Source: Blattamonas nauphoetae (taxonomy: Eukaryota; Preaxostyla; Oxymonadida). From it: DNA of 64,000 bases. The number at the start of each line of letters is the position of its first letter. The first letter of the stretch is position 1. The notes below the pieces were generated by a model, which did not search any database, was not told where the DNA came from, and worked only from the letters and a program-made list of their open reading frames with translations. Shown here piece by piece: positions 34,891 through 47,300 of this stretch. The stretch is taken from contig JARBJD010000110.1 in assembly GCA_033064195.1 (NCBI GenBank), positions 1-64,000 on the forward strand. The letters run 5' to 3'. The translations under genes and the position numbers were made by a program.

Positions 34891-37800
34891 TCATGGGAGA
34901 TTGAACGCGTATGAAGGATTGATAGTGAGAGACTGATTTATGGTGACGACTTCTCCCGCCCATCTTGGCTGGGGCCCTTCTGTCTTCTTGACAATCGACC
35001 CCGACGCGACAAGAGGAGCATATATGTTGAGGTAGGGATAGGGCGGTGGAGAAGAGGAAGGTGGGCCGCGATAGGATGTGTGTTTGTGGATGAAGGAGAT
35101 CAGAGATTGACTCGAGGACCCACTGTCACTGTCCAAATCGTGGTTGTTCTGAGCACCAGCGTCGTGAAGAGGTGGAGAGGGAGAGGGCCGAGGAGCAGCC
35201 CCGAGTTCGGGAAGGGAGGTGTGCTTGTTGACGTCGGCAGGTGTGTGGAGGTTGAGTGAGGAGCGCTGCTGATTGGCTGTGATGTGAGATGCCACTTTGG
35301 GAGAGGCGCTCGGAGGAAGAGTGGGTAAGAGTAATGATCCAGAGGCAGAGAGAGGAATGGTTGGCTGGAGATTCTTGAGCTCGTTCAGAAATTCCCCCAT
35401 CTCTGCAGCGATCTCCTTCGATTCTTCCTCGCCCTCGTCCAGTTTAGATTCTGCGTTTGCCTGAGATTGATTTGGCTCGTTTTCTGGGAGATCGATCAGA
35501 TCCTTCCGGTTCTGGTCAATTGGGCGCGACTGGCTGCCGATGGTGTCTCTTGTGGTGTGATGGGAGTGGATTTCGTTAAACGTGGGGATGGGCTGGACGA
35601 TGGAGGGACGGCGCTGGAGAGGGTCGGAGATGAGCGGGTTGATTCCACTCATCGATTCCCGCCGCCCCCGTTCTCTCGTTCCGAGCATGTCGTCGAACAT
35701 TCGGAAGGTGCCGAGTCCACCGTGACGCCAGTTCTTCTTCACAATCAGTCCGTCGAGGGCGCTGGAGAGGGGAACGAAGGGTGAGCGGGATGGGAAGGGC
35801 AGGAAGCGTGCTGGCTTGAGAGGACCGTCAGGAACTTCCTGTGCTGCTTGTTTGGCGAGTTGGAGGTTGGAGAGGAGCTGCTGATGAGGTGAGATGGGTG
35901 GAGCGGGGATGGGTTGTGATGTGTGTTCGGTGGTTGAGGAGGATGAGTGTCGGGAGAGCTGTGGGAGAGGAATGTCGTTGCGAGTGAGCTGGGTCTGCAC
36001 CACTGTCTTCCGCTTCGTCTGCTCATCGACCATGAGCACTCGTTCCTTGTCGGCCTTGATCAGATCTTCCTGGGCCATCTGCATCACATTCAGCTTGTTC
36101 ATCTCATCCAACAGATCCGGGTTCATCTGCGGAATGCCATAATTGTGTAACATGCTCTGCCGTTCCTGTGGCGAGTTTGTTTGGACAGTGGCCTGTTTTG
36201 GAGAGAGTCCTTGTTGATTGGTGATATCTGCCGATTTCTTGTTTGTCTGAGAAGAGAACATCGGTTCTCCCACAGCAGATTGGAGGGCGAGATTGTTCTG
36301 CCTTCTCTTTTCGGCTTCGCGTGTGATGGAGGTGACTCCGAGCGGAGGTTGGTGAGCCTGGTCTGATTGGGAGTTCTGCCGACCAGAGGCAGACAGTGTG
36401 GCGTGGAGAGCGTCGTGGATGCGGATGTTCATTGACTGCTTTTTGATGTTAGCGAGTCGATTGTTGGTCACAACTGGCCTGTGGACAGGCACATGCGCTG
36501 CTGAATCAGACGGAGTGTCGCGGGGAGGAGTGCGGTCTTGTTGGAAACGGTTTTGGTTCTGCTCCACCCTTTCCACAGTCTCCCTCACGTTCATCTCGTT
36601 CTTTCCCATCTCTCGCAGTTGGTTTGCTGTGCCCTCCGTCGACGCACCGTCCTCCTTCGTCTCGTCGTGGGCGATGAACGTGGTTCCTTTCTTCGCTTGG
36701 GCTGGCAGTTGGACCTCCAGGTTCTGGAGCTGGTACTTGCGATACTCTTCTCTCCGCCGAAGTTGTCTGAGTCTCTCCTGCTCCATCTCCCTCTCTCTGT
36801 GCCTGTCCCTCCTCTGGTCTCGTTCTCCGTCCCTCTCCCTCTTTCGTGTGTTATCTCTTCCTTCATTGGGTTCCTGTTCCCTATCCTGTTCCCGCTCTTT
36901 GTCTTTCAGATCTGCGGCCATCCCTCTTCGATAAGTTTGCATTGCAGCATTCTCCCTGGCTCGCTGTCTCTGATCGTGCCTCTGCCTGGAAGTGTCAGCG
37001 TTGGATGGTTGTGTGGGGTGTCTGAGAAGGGCGGGAGGGTGTTGGTTGGTGTGTGATTGGTGAGATGATCTGCGGTGACTTCGGTGTCGATCGGATTCGC
37101 GTTTGTCCCGTCTGGGAAGCTGCTTTTCGATGGCCCCATCTTCTTCATCGTTTCGCCGCCCAGGGTGCCGATTCATCTGGTCTCGGTTTTGGGCTCTTTC
37201 GTTGTCAGGGGGGAGTTGCAGCCTGTTTTCAAGACACTCTTGAATTTGTTCTTCCGGATCGTCGTCGCGAACCCAATCGAATCGTTGATCATTCTCGTAT
37301 CCTTCACGACGCATTAGTTCACGAAATAATCGTCTGAGGTACGAGTAGTCTGGTTTCTCATCGAATCGAAGATCTGAATGGGTGAAAAGGACAAATAGGA
37401 CGAAAAAGAAGGAAAAAATGATATTTTTAATAAAAAAGACAAAGCATACTTCTACAATATGTAATATACGTCGCAAATTCCTGTGGAAGGCCTTTGCACA
37501 ATTCTTCAATTGATATGCTCATTTTCAGATCTCCTATTCGAAGAAACTTCTTACGCTTGCTCCCTTCTTTGACACGAGACCACGGGAGTGTTCCTGTCAG
37601 AAATTCAACGAAAATATAGCCGATTGACTCCAAATCATCGCGTCGAGAACCTTCGATTCCGATGTGAGAATTCATGCTTGAATAGCGGACAGTTCCAGTT
37701 ATCCCCTTGGCCTCCTTGTATGGAATATGTTGGTGTGTTTTAGCATCTCTATACCTCTTGGATAGTCCCAGATCGATCAAGTGGACAATGCCACTTTTCT

Positions 37801-38272
37801 TCCCTCGTCCTATTGTGAGGTTACCCGGTTTTAAATCACGGTGGATAAAAAACTTCGAGTGAATATATTCAATTCGAGAGATAACCTGCTCGGCAATGAG
37901 GAGAACTGTCTTGAGAGAGAAGCGGCGATTGCATTTGACGAATAGATCGTCGAGAGAAGAACCAAGTAGATCCATTACCATGATATTGTATCCTGAATCG
38001 ACACCATACCATCTAACATTCGGAATTCCAACTCCACCTTGCAGAACACGGTAGAGGCGTGTTTCGTAATATAGGCATGGTGATTTGCATGTTGAGCTTT
38101 CTGTCTTGACAGCTACTTCTTCTCCAGTCCCAAGTACAACCGCTCGATAGACATATCCAAATGATCCAGCTCCAATCTTCTTTTTTGTCTTCACAAGATA
38201 CGTATCGGCGATTAGCCAGTCCCCAAGAGCGGCAATGTTCTTCTCAATTTCATCTTTGGCATTCCGTTGCAT
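34891..38272 (-). CDS. Casein kinase 1-family protein kinase with long C-terminal tail
   Basis: Exons 38272..37450 and 37373..34891 with a 76-nt intron, 1,101 residues. The kinase domain (residues about 24-310) is typical CK1: I-G-A-G-S-F-G (33-39), Lys56, H-R-D-L-K-P-G-N with Asp146, I-D-L-G-L-S-K-R-Y (DLG in place of DFG), G-T-V-R-Y-S-S, and S-R-R-D-D-L-E-S-I-G-Y. The intron falls inside the conserved Y-C-R-x-L-R-F-D-E-K-P-D-Y-S-Y-L-R block, and its removal restores that motif. CK1 enzymes phosphorylate Ser/Thr in acidic or primed contexts, in the cytosol or nucleus. The remaining 750 residues are Arg/Glu-rich then Ser/Pro/Gln-rich and unlike any known domain. An unrelated frame with its own ATG (from 38389) overlaps the 5' region; I left it out. 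Confidence 0.9.
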
Positions 38273-38453
38273 TGTATCTCAAATGAGGGATACCCCGCCC
38301 AGTATTTCTGTTTGATGCGCTCGTTGAGACTTGGAGTTGGGAGGATCTTGATTTCATTTACTGACCTTCCGTACATATCAGACATATCTCATTGTTATAG
38401 ATGTTGTGGTGAGAAACATGAACAAAAAAAAGATAAAAATAGAAATAGAAAGC

Positions 38454-39302
38454 TCATGGAGCGACAAGCTTCCGTTTTGTTGGATGGAGGCCTGCTGCTT
38501 CGAGCTTTTTCATCAAATCATCTGCCTTTTCCTCTGAATGAAAGTGTCCATAACGAATTTTAATGACATTTCCTTCAAAAAAGACGTTTCCAGGGAGTCC
38601 TTTCTCTTTCAAAGATGTGATGTCAGTTATAGCCTCATCCATGGTGGCATACTCTGGAGAGTTGATGACAAAGAGAATATTTGTGTCCTCACGTTTCCGT
38701 TCAAGAGAAAATATAGCGACAATCCCATTTGCATGCCCACGAGCAAGCTGAGAGATATTTGCATCGGTATTGAGAAATGTACGATCTGTCTTCTCATCGA
38801 TAAACATATTATAACTAGCAATAGCGGGCATATTGAGACCTTCGAGTTCTAGAACAGGAAACATTTGCATTCCGCGATCTGTGATTGGTTTGGATCTTTG
38901 TTTGTTTGCGAATTGTTCAAGTACTTTTTTGTGTAATGTTTCTTGATATTGTGTTGTTGTTGTATCGGCAGTTTCATGAATGACAGTTTCAAATCCAGTT
39001 TTACCACCTGCATTTGTTTTAATGAGGAGGTAGAGATCAGCACCCCACTCGTTTGCTTTTGCCTTTCTGTCACTTTCCTTTGTGAAAAAGACCTTCTCAT
39101 GACTAAGAAGGACTTCAACATCTTTGTATTCTGTCGTTAGAATGTTTCCAATGCGGTTGGCGAGCTTCCAAGCGATTTCACTTTCACATGAACCCTCAGA
39201 ACATGCTCCTTTGAAAGCTCCTCCAAGATATGGATCTAAGTAGATTTTTCTGGGTTGAGCATTAAGATTTGGCAGAATAAGACTCGATAGGAGTAAAAGC
39301 AT
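38454..39302 (-). CDS. Secreted Amidase_3-like protein with SPOR domain, catalytic residues lost
   Basis: 282 residues, no intron. Starts with a signal peptide (M-L-L-L-L-S-S-L-I-L-P, likely cut near Ala15). Residues about 18-195 follow the fold of zinc N-acetylmuramoyl-L-alanine amidases: I-Y-L-D-P-x-x-G-G, E-x-x-x-A-W-K-L-A, A-N-x-W-G-A-D-L-Y-L-L-I and G-F-E-T-V. The zinc ligands appear lost: the His of D-P-G-H-G-G is Leu26, the His of S-I-H-A-N-A is Lys95, and the catalytic Glu region reads I-A-S-Y-N-M-F. Residues about 208-275 look like a SPOR domain (I-K-I-R-Y-G-H-F, then S-E-E-K-A-D-D-L), which binds denuded peptidoglycan in bacteria. The architecture is bacterial, so transfer is likely. 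It may bind rather than cut peptidoglycan of engulfed or symbiotic bacteria; that role is inference. Confidence 0.7.
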   Translation of the reverse strand: MLLLLSSLILPNLNAQPRKIYLDPYLGGAFKGACSEGSCESEIAWKLANRIGNILTTEYKDVEVLLSHEKVFFTKESDRKAKANEWGADLYLLIKTNAGGKTGFETVIHETADTTTTQYQETLHKKVLEQFANKQRSKPITDRGMQMFPVLELEGLNMPAIASYNMFIDEKTDRTFLNTDANISQLARGHANGIVAIFSLERKREDTNILFVINSPEYATMDEAITDITSLKEKGLPGNVFFEGNVIKIRYGHFHSEEKADDLMKKLEAAGLHPTKRKLVAP

Positions 39303-39335
39303 CCTGGATCTGCACCGTCATTTTTCTTTGCGAGG
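39303..39335. promoter_or_regulatory. 33-bp divergent spacer between amidase-like and ABCC genes
   Basis: The two start codons face away from each other with only 33 bp between them. All promoter information must lie here or within the coding sequences. No named element recognised. Confidence 0.5.
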
Positions 39336-42300
39336 ATGACAGAGCTGTCTCTGCTTGAATCTGATGCAGATGACTCTCCTCTGATCGAAACAACCCCTCC
39401 AGATACTCACCAGAGTATTTATAGACCCTCGACCCTTCCATTAATGGAAATTGAGAGGGGTGAAAATCCAGAGGAAAGAAACAACTTCTGCTCGAATTTG
39501 TGGTATTGTTTCTATGTTGACTTGGTATGTCGGAAGGTTCCAATCGGACCTGATGACATACCTGCTTGCTATTCAAAGGACAAGACTGAAGTTGTGACAA
39601 AAAAGACGACAGACTACTTCCGGCCAAACTATCTTGTTTTCCGCGACCAACTCGATAGTTATAATCGTGACAAGCAGGATTTGATCAAGTTTCCCTTTTA
39701 TCTCCACAACTCACTTTCTTATCACATAGGGCCAAGAAATTGAAAAAGCCATCAAAACCGAGTTTGTGTATGGCTATTCTCAAGACTGTGTGGGGATGCG
39801 AGTTCCTGGTTGCCTTTATTTGCATGTTCGTGGGGTTTGGCTTATCATTTCCTTTTCATTCAAGCACAAATCAGAATTGCATTCTACCAACTTGAACCAA
39901 TTTGGATGCGAAACATCATGAGATCTACGGCCAATCGGAGAATATACGCAGAAACCGAAGGGCGACAGGGATCAAATGCATTTCCATGGTTCTCAATCAT
40001 CTTTGAGTGTCTATCTCCCATCCTCCGGAGTCTCATCAATGGTCTCGGGAATCGGTACTTCTACCACAGCTCATCACAAATCAGATCGTCAATGGTCGGA
40101 TCACTTTTCCAAAAGACGTTGCAATTAAACCTCGCTGGCCAGGGAAACGTAGATACAGGACGAATTGTTACCATGATCTCTTCTGACGCCAAAACTATTT
40201 GTGAAAACTTTCCAAGCGCTATCCGATCGGTCTCACTGCCAGTTCACATCCTCGTTCCGTTCTTTTTCCTCTTGAATTCTTTCGGAGTGAGTACATTCAT
40301 GGCTCTTGCTGTCATCACTGCTGTCATTCCGTTCCAAATCATCTGTGCTGTTCTGGTCGGTCTATCGTTGAGAAAATACCTCCAACACAATGACAATCGA
40401 ATGAAACTTACCAATGAAGTGATTGGTGGGATTAGAGCAGTGAAATTCAGTGGATTGGAAGAAGTGTTTATTGAGAGGATTGAAGCAGCGCGGCACGATC
40501 AAATAAACGACATCACAGTCTATACATTCGCCTCTTCAACTATTGGCGCTTTCTTTATATCTCTTGCTCCTTTAATCAACGTGGCAACATTCGGAGTTTT
40601 CATCAAGACTAAAAGCCTGTCCCAAGATGATTTTTCAATTGTCGTCATTCCAAACTTGTCTCTGATGAACCTTCTCATGCAGCCATTGACAATGTGGCCA
40701 CTGATGTTGCTTGGAGTGTCTGTCCTGTTCATCTCTCTCAACCGTGTCCGTGACTTCCTCCTCCTCCCCGAAATCAAGATCCAACCGCACGAGGCCATCA
40801 CCGACGAGGCACTTGCCATTGACATCCAGCGAGCGTACTTCAAGTGGGCCGACCCACCAGAGGTTCCTGTGTCGTTCCAGGAGAAGGCGTTCGGCATGGC
40901 AGCGAAGCTGCTCAAAAAGAAGGACGACCCGAATGCCCCAAGCGACCCCGAAGTGGACCATTTCAACTCATTGCCAGATCAGGCGCTTCCATCGCCATCG
41001 ATCTCACCGTCATCGATATTCTCTCTCTCCTCGCTCACGGAAGACTCGGAGGACGACACCCTCCCCGGAGAGAAGTTGACACTCCGCAACATCAACATCA
41101 CTCTTCCAAAGGGCTCCCTCACAATGGTTGTGGGTCCTGTCGGATGTGGGAAGTCGTCGCTCGGTTCAGCCATCATCGGAGAAATCGAGAGAGTGGCTGG
41201 AAAGGTTAAAGTGGAAGGGAAGATCGCTTTCTGCCCACAGCAACCGTGGATCATCAACGACACAGTCAAGAACAACATCCTCCTCGCTACACCGTACGAC
41301 AAGCAGAGATACGACGAGGTTGTGCGTGTCTGCGAGCTCGACCAGGATTTCCAGACGTTTGCAGCAGGTGATTCAACGATGATTGGGGAGAAGGGTGTGT
41401 CGATCAGTGGAGGGCAGAAAGCGAGAATCCAACTCGCTCGAGCTGTTTATTCCGATCGAGATATTCTCATTCTCGACGACCCACTCTCTGCTGTCGACGC
41501 GCATGTGGGACGAGCGCTCATGGACGAATGCATTCTAACTTTCTTGAAAGGCAAGACAGTTCTCTTGTTGACGAATCAGATCCAATATTTGGACAAAGCT
41601 GACAAGATCCTCTGCATCAACCACGGAGCGATTGTGGCGCAAGGGACGTACGATGAACTGAAGGAGAAAGGAATTGATCTGGACAACTTTATCATCAGAC
41701 GTAAAGACAAACATGCACATCGGAGGAAGAAGTCAGTCAGTGCCAAGACTGAGGAAAAGAAGGAGGAGAACGACGCCGCGAAAGAGATGATGAGCGACGA
41801 GGAGATGAGCACGAAGAGCATCCCATTTTCTGTGTACCGCCAGTACATCCGCACGCTCATGCCGAAATGGGCGTACGTCCCGTTCTTCGCCTATGTTAGC
41901 CTGACAGCTGCTATGACTGGGCTGTGTGTGTACTGGTTGGGTGTGATTGGAGACAAGACGCAGTTCAAGTCGATGACATTCGCATGGAAGATTGGTGTGT
42001 ACGGGTTCTTCGCAATCGGACAGGTTGTGCTGCTCATCGTCAGAGGCATTTTCGGCACATTCCAAGTCCGACGATCGGTCAAGTCCATCCACGGAAAGCT
42101 TCTCGATAGCATCATCCACGCTCCGATCTCGTTCTTTGACACGACACCACAGGGTCGAATTCTCAATAGATTCACCAGCGACATCACTCAAGTTGACCAG
42201 ACACTGTACAGTCAGCTTATCACGTCCATCCACATTCTGTTGTGCTTCTTTGGCTACGTCATCATTATTTGCATCAGCTCCCCTCTTTTCGTCATTCCTG

Positions 42301-43626
42301 GTCTGGTTGCTGTCACCGCAGTGTTCCTGATCATCCGCTTCTACTCACCCACAATCCGCAACTTGCAGCGCATGAACAACACAGCACAGTCGCCTGTCCT
42401 CTCCATATTCTCGGAGGTCATCAACGGTGCTGGATTGTCCACCCTCCGCACGTACAACCTCGAAAAACGCTGGACAAACAGATTCTACAAATCCAACGAC
42501 ATTTGGTCCATCCGCTACTGCCTCTCGCGCGAAGGGGAGATGTTCGCTGACGTGTATGTCGGAATCATCGCAGTTGCTTTTTCCACCTGCGTCGTTCTGT
42601 TCGGATGGAATCGTCTTGACGCCAACAAAATGGGTGTGTCACTCACAGCGGCTCTCCAATTCTACGAAATCGGATGCAGACTCGTCCAGGAAATTGTGGG
42701 TACCGACGCAAAGATGACGAACTTCGAGCGAGTTATGACGTACACCAACGACATCCCGCAAGAGAAGAGAAGCATCACGTTCTCCTTCTCGTTCAACCAA
42801 CCCAAGTGGCCGAGTGAAGGGCGGGTTGTCTTCAAGGACGTGAAGATGCGATATCGTCCTGGTCTTCCTTTTGTTTTGAGGGGAGTTAATTTCGAGGTCA
42901 AAGGCGGGGAGAAGATCGGGGTTTGTGGGCGGACGGGAGCCGGCAAATCATCGCTTCTCTACGCATTGTTCAGGCTGGTTGAGCTGGAATCATACCCAGG
43001 AGACCGTGCCACCGACGATCCAAACAGCGGGGAAGTGCTGATCGACGGTGTGAACATTGCCAAGATGGACTTGTCCAAGGTCAGGCAGTCCATCGCCATC
43101 ATTCCACAAGACCCAACACTCTTCACAGGATCAGTCCGCTACAATCTGGACCTGGCTGGGAAACGGACAGACGACGAGATCTACGCAGTCATCGACATGG
43201 TTGAGATGCGAGATGTGATTGGCTCGCTGCCCAAACGACTCGACAGCGAAGTGTCTGAAGGAGGCAGCAATTTCTCAGCTGGACAGAGACAGCTCCTCTG
43301 TTTTGCTCGGGCAATCTTGAATCGTTGCAAGATTGTTGTGTTAGACGAGGCAACAGCCAGTGTTGATGTCGAGACTGACGAAAAGATCCAGAAGACGATC
43401 AGGGAACAGTTTAAGGAGCAGACAGTGATCGTCATTGCACACAGACTCAATACAATCATGGATTTAGACAGAATTCTTGTATGTTGTTTTCTTCACTCAT
43501 TTTCGTCGTCTTTCTTTGGCTCAGGTTATGGAACATGGAAAGGTTGCTGAGTACGATACCCCAGATAATCTCAAAGCAAACCCGGACTCGGCTTTGAATG
43601 CTTTAATTGGCAGCCTTGATCATTAG
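39336..43626 (+). CDS. ABCC/MRP-type ABC transporter
   Basis: Exons 39336..39688, 39730..39825, 39875..43478, 43525..43626; introns 41, 49 and 46 nt; 1,384 residues. Two membrane domains and two nucleotide-binding domains. NBD1: Walker A G-P-V-G-C-G-K-S-S near residue 570, signature S-G-G-Q-K-A-R near 660, Walker B I-L-I-L-D-D-P near 680, with Asp instead of the catalytic Glu, as usual in ABCC. NBD2: G-R-T-G-A-G-K-S-S near 1,168, signature F-S-A-G-Q-R-Q near 1,283, Walker B V-V-L-D-E-A-T near 1,303. There is no TMD0, so it is a short-type MRP. It should export anionic conjugates or drugs using ATP, at the plasma or a vacuolar membrane. The last exon supplies the family's V-M-E-H-G-K-V-A-E end. 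Confidence 0.93.
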
Positions 43627-44384
43627 TTCAATTATCCATCTTAATTCATCATCTCATTTACGTGTGACCATTTTCACTCTTTATCTCAAGTTGTACGATG
43701 GTAGGAGGAATAATATTCGCTTTATCAGTATTTCCATGATAAATCCATCTCTGGGAGATTGTTTGAAATTTGTTAATGCAATCCTTTCCGTTTATTCCAC
43801 TCATCATTTTCTGATTGTCCAATGGACTTAAGTCGATATGTACTCAATAGTTCTTCAAAAAACGTCGAAAACTAATCACTACATTCACATATAGTGTCCT
43901 GAATCGCACTAATATGGTGACAAAAAATTGATACGTGAGATCCCTGGTCTTTAATTTTGGTATTTTGGATCCCATCTTGTGGCTGATGAAAAGACTTAAA
44001 GTCAGAAATTTCTCTGCTGCTCATATTTTATTGTATGAATTGGTGACAATTCGAAACCAAAGCAATTTTTCATGCACATTAGACAGAATCCCATCCAACC
44101 CTCATTTCACAATATCTCGACACCGGGTGCATGATGTCATCAGAAACACCCACTATGAGTTTTCGAATGCAGAAATTGCATCATTTTCTCTCTTTTTTTT
44201 CTTTTCAAACCTGTCCTATTCATTTTTCGATTTGGCTGATGAACCGGATTTTCAGACAGGATGGTTGAACGATGTCAAGTTCACATTTTGAGATGAAAAG
44301 AATAGGCACGGTATTGGTAGGCCAAAAAAAACTCAATGTGAACAAAAATAGGAATGAATGGAACGCATATTCATATTCTTTGAC
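43627..44384. other. Convergent intergenic region, no supported gene
   Basis: Lies between the 3' ends of ABCC (+) and the Pumilio gene (-). A 118-codon plus-strand frame (43935..44291) has no motif and atypical composition. AT-rich; no repeat or RNA recognised. Confidence 0.45.
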
Positions 44385-47300
44385 CTATTGTTGGTCGAAA
44401 GCGCCCGGCATAACGAAAGGAGGAACATGTTTTGATTGACGAAAGATAGAAGAGTGCCGATCTGTAGGAGACGGTAGAAGAGTGAGCGAATTATTGCGAC
44501 TAGGTTTCTGCTTCGATCGATCACGTCGTTTCGAGTTGGCCTGGTTATACCGTTTCCCAGAAGGGCCTAGATGAGGTGGCAGAGACGAGGCTGATACATT
44601 AAGCAGAGGTGACTGGTGGGAGTAGTGTATGTGGGCACCTGTGCGAGCTGGAGATAGAAATAGTTGGGGAGTGTAATATTGAGAATTGTCGGATGAGATT
44701 CTGTTGTACGAGGGGACGGCGGACTGGAGGCTTAAGAGGGCTGGAACAGGAGATACTGCCTCGTTTTGGCGGGTATACCTTCCCGCAGTGGTCGAATTCT
44801 TGACAGACGGGTTGAAGACGATCATCTGACGGTCGGTCGTCTGTAGAGTCGCTGGGAGCTGAGCTGGGCGAGTGGAGTCCTGGGGACGAACTGATGATGC
44901 TGATGACTGGGCAGATGACAGATTACTGTATGAAAAGAGAGGAGGAGAGTCGCTGCGAGAAATGTTGATTTGAACCAAGTCTGGGTCTTCTCTTTGTGTT
45001 TGAGAATCAAGTTGTGGCGACGTCCAGGCAGGGTTAGTGGCAGATCTCCCCAACGGCGACGTGTCTTCGTCGTTCGTGTACGTTGAGTAGTGTTTTGACT
45101 TTGGTTTCCGTTTTTGCCTGTCGTCCGGCAGTTTCCTACTATCCCGCGGAGATCCTTTTGATGACTCCATCAGCGGTGAATTCCGAATTTGGTTGCGAGA
45201 GTCCATTTTCTTCTCACGAGCTCTGTATTGCTTGGCAGGGACGAATGCTTCCGAGAGCATTTCGACGATGGACGACGAATGGAGGACAGTTGGCGAAATG
45301 TAGAGAGAGAGAGAAGTGTACATGTTCTGAAGTGAGAGAGATCCCGACGATGACATTGAGCCCAGCTTGGAAGACGACTCAGAGCGAGGAGTGGACGGCT
45401 TGGTGAGGCTTGGAGATTGTGGAGAGGAGGTCTGGTGACTCGGAGGGGTTGGGAGGTATGGAGAAATTAAGTCTATCTGGCTGAAGTCATTCTCACATTC
45501 CGCGGGCAAAGATGCTGGGGGAGAATGAGTGGCCCTATGATGGTAAGTGTTGCCTTGAGATGGGATCACGTTGAGTGACGATAGAATGATTCCGATCCGT
45601 TTGATCATGGTTGGGGTGATGGTTGGGAGGTCGAGAACAGACATGATTGCGTCGCTGGTGAGGTAATCGTCCCTGGCTGCAACGTCTGTCTCCAATGACG
45701 TTGTGTTGGACGAAGCAAGGGGCGACGAGACTTGACCATGCTGGAACGGTGGAGTGGACATGTGCAATTTGGATTTCGGCTCTTCTTTCATATGAGCCGC
45801 GAATGAGATGGAAGATGAAGTGCTCGGTGAGTGGAGACCAGGGTGAGTGTAAGGAAGCGATGTCGACGAATTAGAGCGATCTTCCGAAGACGGGTTGGAT
45901 GAGACCTGACTGCGATGAGATTGCTTTGGAGTGTCGAACATGAGTGTGTTGAACGACCTTGGAGAGTGATCAGTTGATTGGACCAATGAGAGACTCGAAA
46001 TGGAAGGAGTGAAGAGCAGTGTTTGTGGGGGACCAGAAACTTGCTCGTTTGAGAAGAGGATGTCATCGCTGTCTGTCGACATGAGAGACAATTCACTTGC
46101 CTGTTCATGCCCATGCGACTGCGAATGGTCGAGTGACATTGACGATGGAATTGACGGAATCGTTCGGTGTTGTGCTTTTTGCTGCTTCAGACTCTTCCTC
46201 TCGTTGATCTGAGTCTTCACACCGTCGATTCGTCTTTGAGCGGTGTACGACCCAGCACGAGCAGCGATGAGCGGAAGATACGGAATGAACGATTTGATGA
46301 TCTCTGCCTTTTGTCTTTGGTTGGCAACGGTGACCAGTGTCTGAACCACAAAGTTCCCATACTCCAGGTCGAGGAGGTTGATCAGCGGATGGATCCTCTT
46401 CGGGATGGAGATGAGAGAGGTCTCTGACGACTCTCCAGTCTGCATCGAACTGATTGGTGTCCCTTGGATCGAGGACACACCGGCGTTGCCGATGAAGACT
46501 TGGACAATCTCGTCCCTCTCCTTTTCTGTCGCACAGAGGATGGCTTCTTCGGTGAGGATGCTTGAGAATTTCCGCTGGCTGAGCAGAAGAATTCGCGGGA
46601 TGATCCAGTTCATCACTGTCTCCCTCTTTTCAAACCGCGCGAGTCTCAATTCGCGATTGTCATTATCCATCCGGTTGATGAGGCTGTCTGGAATGGGACG
46701 CTTCCGAAGACCGTTGGCAGTTCGCTTTCCGAGAAAGCATTGAACAACAAAGACACCAAACTCGTTTGTTGTGATGAGAGGGAGAGCGGCGATGATGGCG
46801 TCTGCAAGCTTGACGAAATCATCCTTCTCTGTCGAAAAAATAAGCGTCTCGATCACACGACATCCATATTGGTGCTCAGAGATGGTGGGGAGATCGTGGT
46901 CAAGCAGGACGGAAGTGGGAAGGTCGAGGAGCCTCTTTGGGCAGCAGAGGATGAGGACTTGGAGAACGTGGTTTGCCATCTTGTGTCGACAGCATTCATA
47001 AGAGTGGGGGAAAAGAATCGATGCAAATGTTTCAAGATGAGTGGGAGAAAGAACAGGGATGAGTGTTTGGACGACTCTACACGCATTGAGATGTGATGAA
47101 AAGTTGATGAGATTTGTCTGGACAGTTTCAATGATCGGTTCAAGAATAGCAGGAATTCGGGTCTTTATCATAGCTTGGATCACATAATTTCCGAAGTGAT
47201 CACATATAAGATCTGGAAGGGTGTTGTCAAACTCCTGCATAAAGTTCAACATATTCTCGTGAAATCGATTACGATCGTTGAGCTCACCTTCATTAATAAG

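Noticed and set aside
38273-38389. Alternative upstream start for the CK1 gene
   Set aside because: The frame from 38389 differs from the kinase frame, and I found no convincing intron to join them.
43935-44291. 118-codon plus-strand open frame between ABCC and Pumilio
   Set aside because: No motif, poor composition, no splice partners, and it lies in an AT-rich convergent intergenic region.
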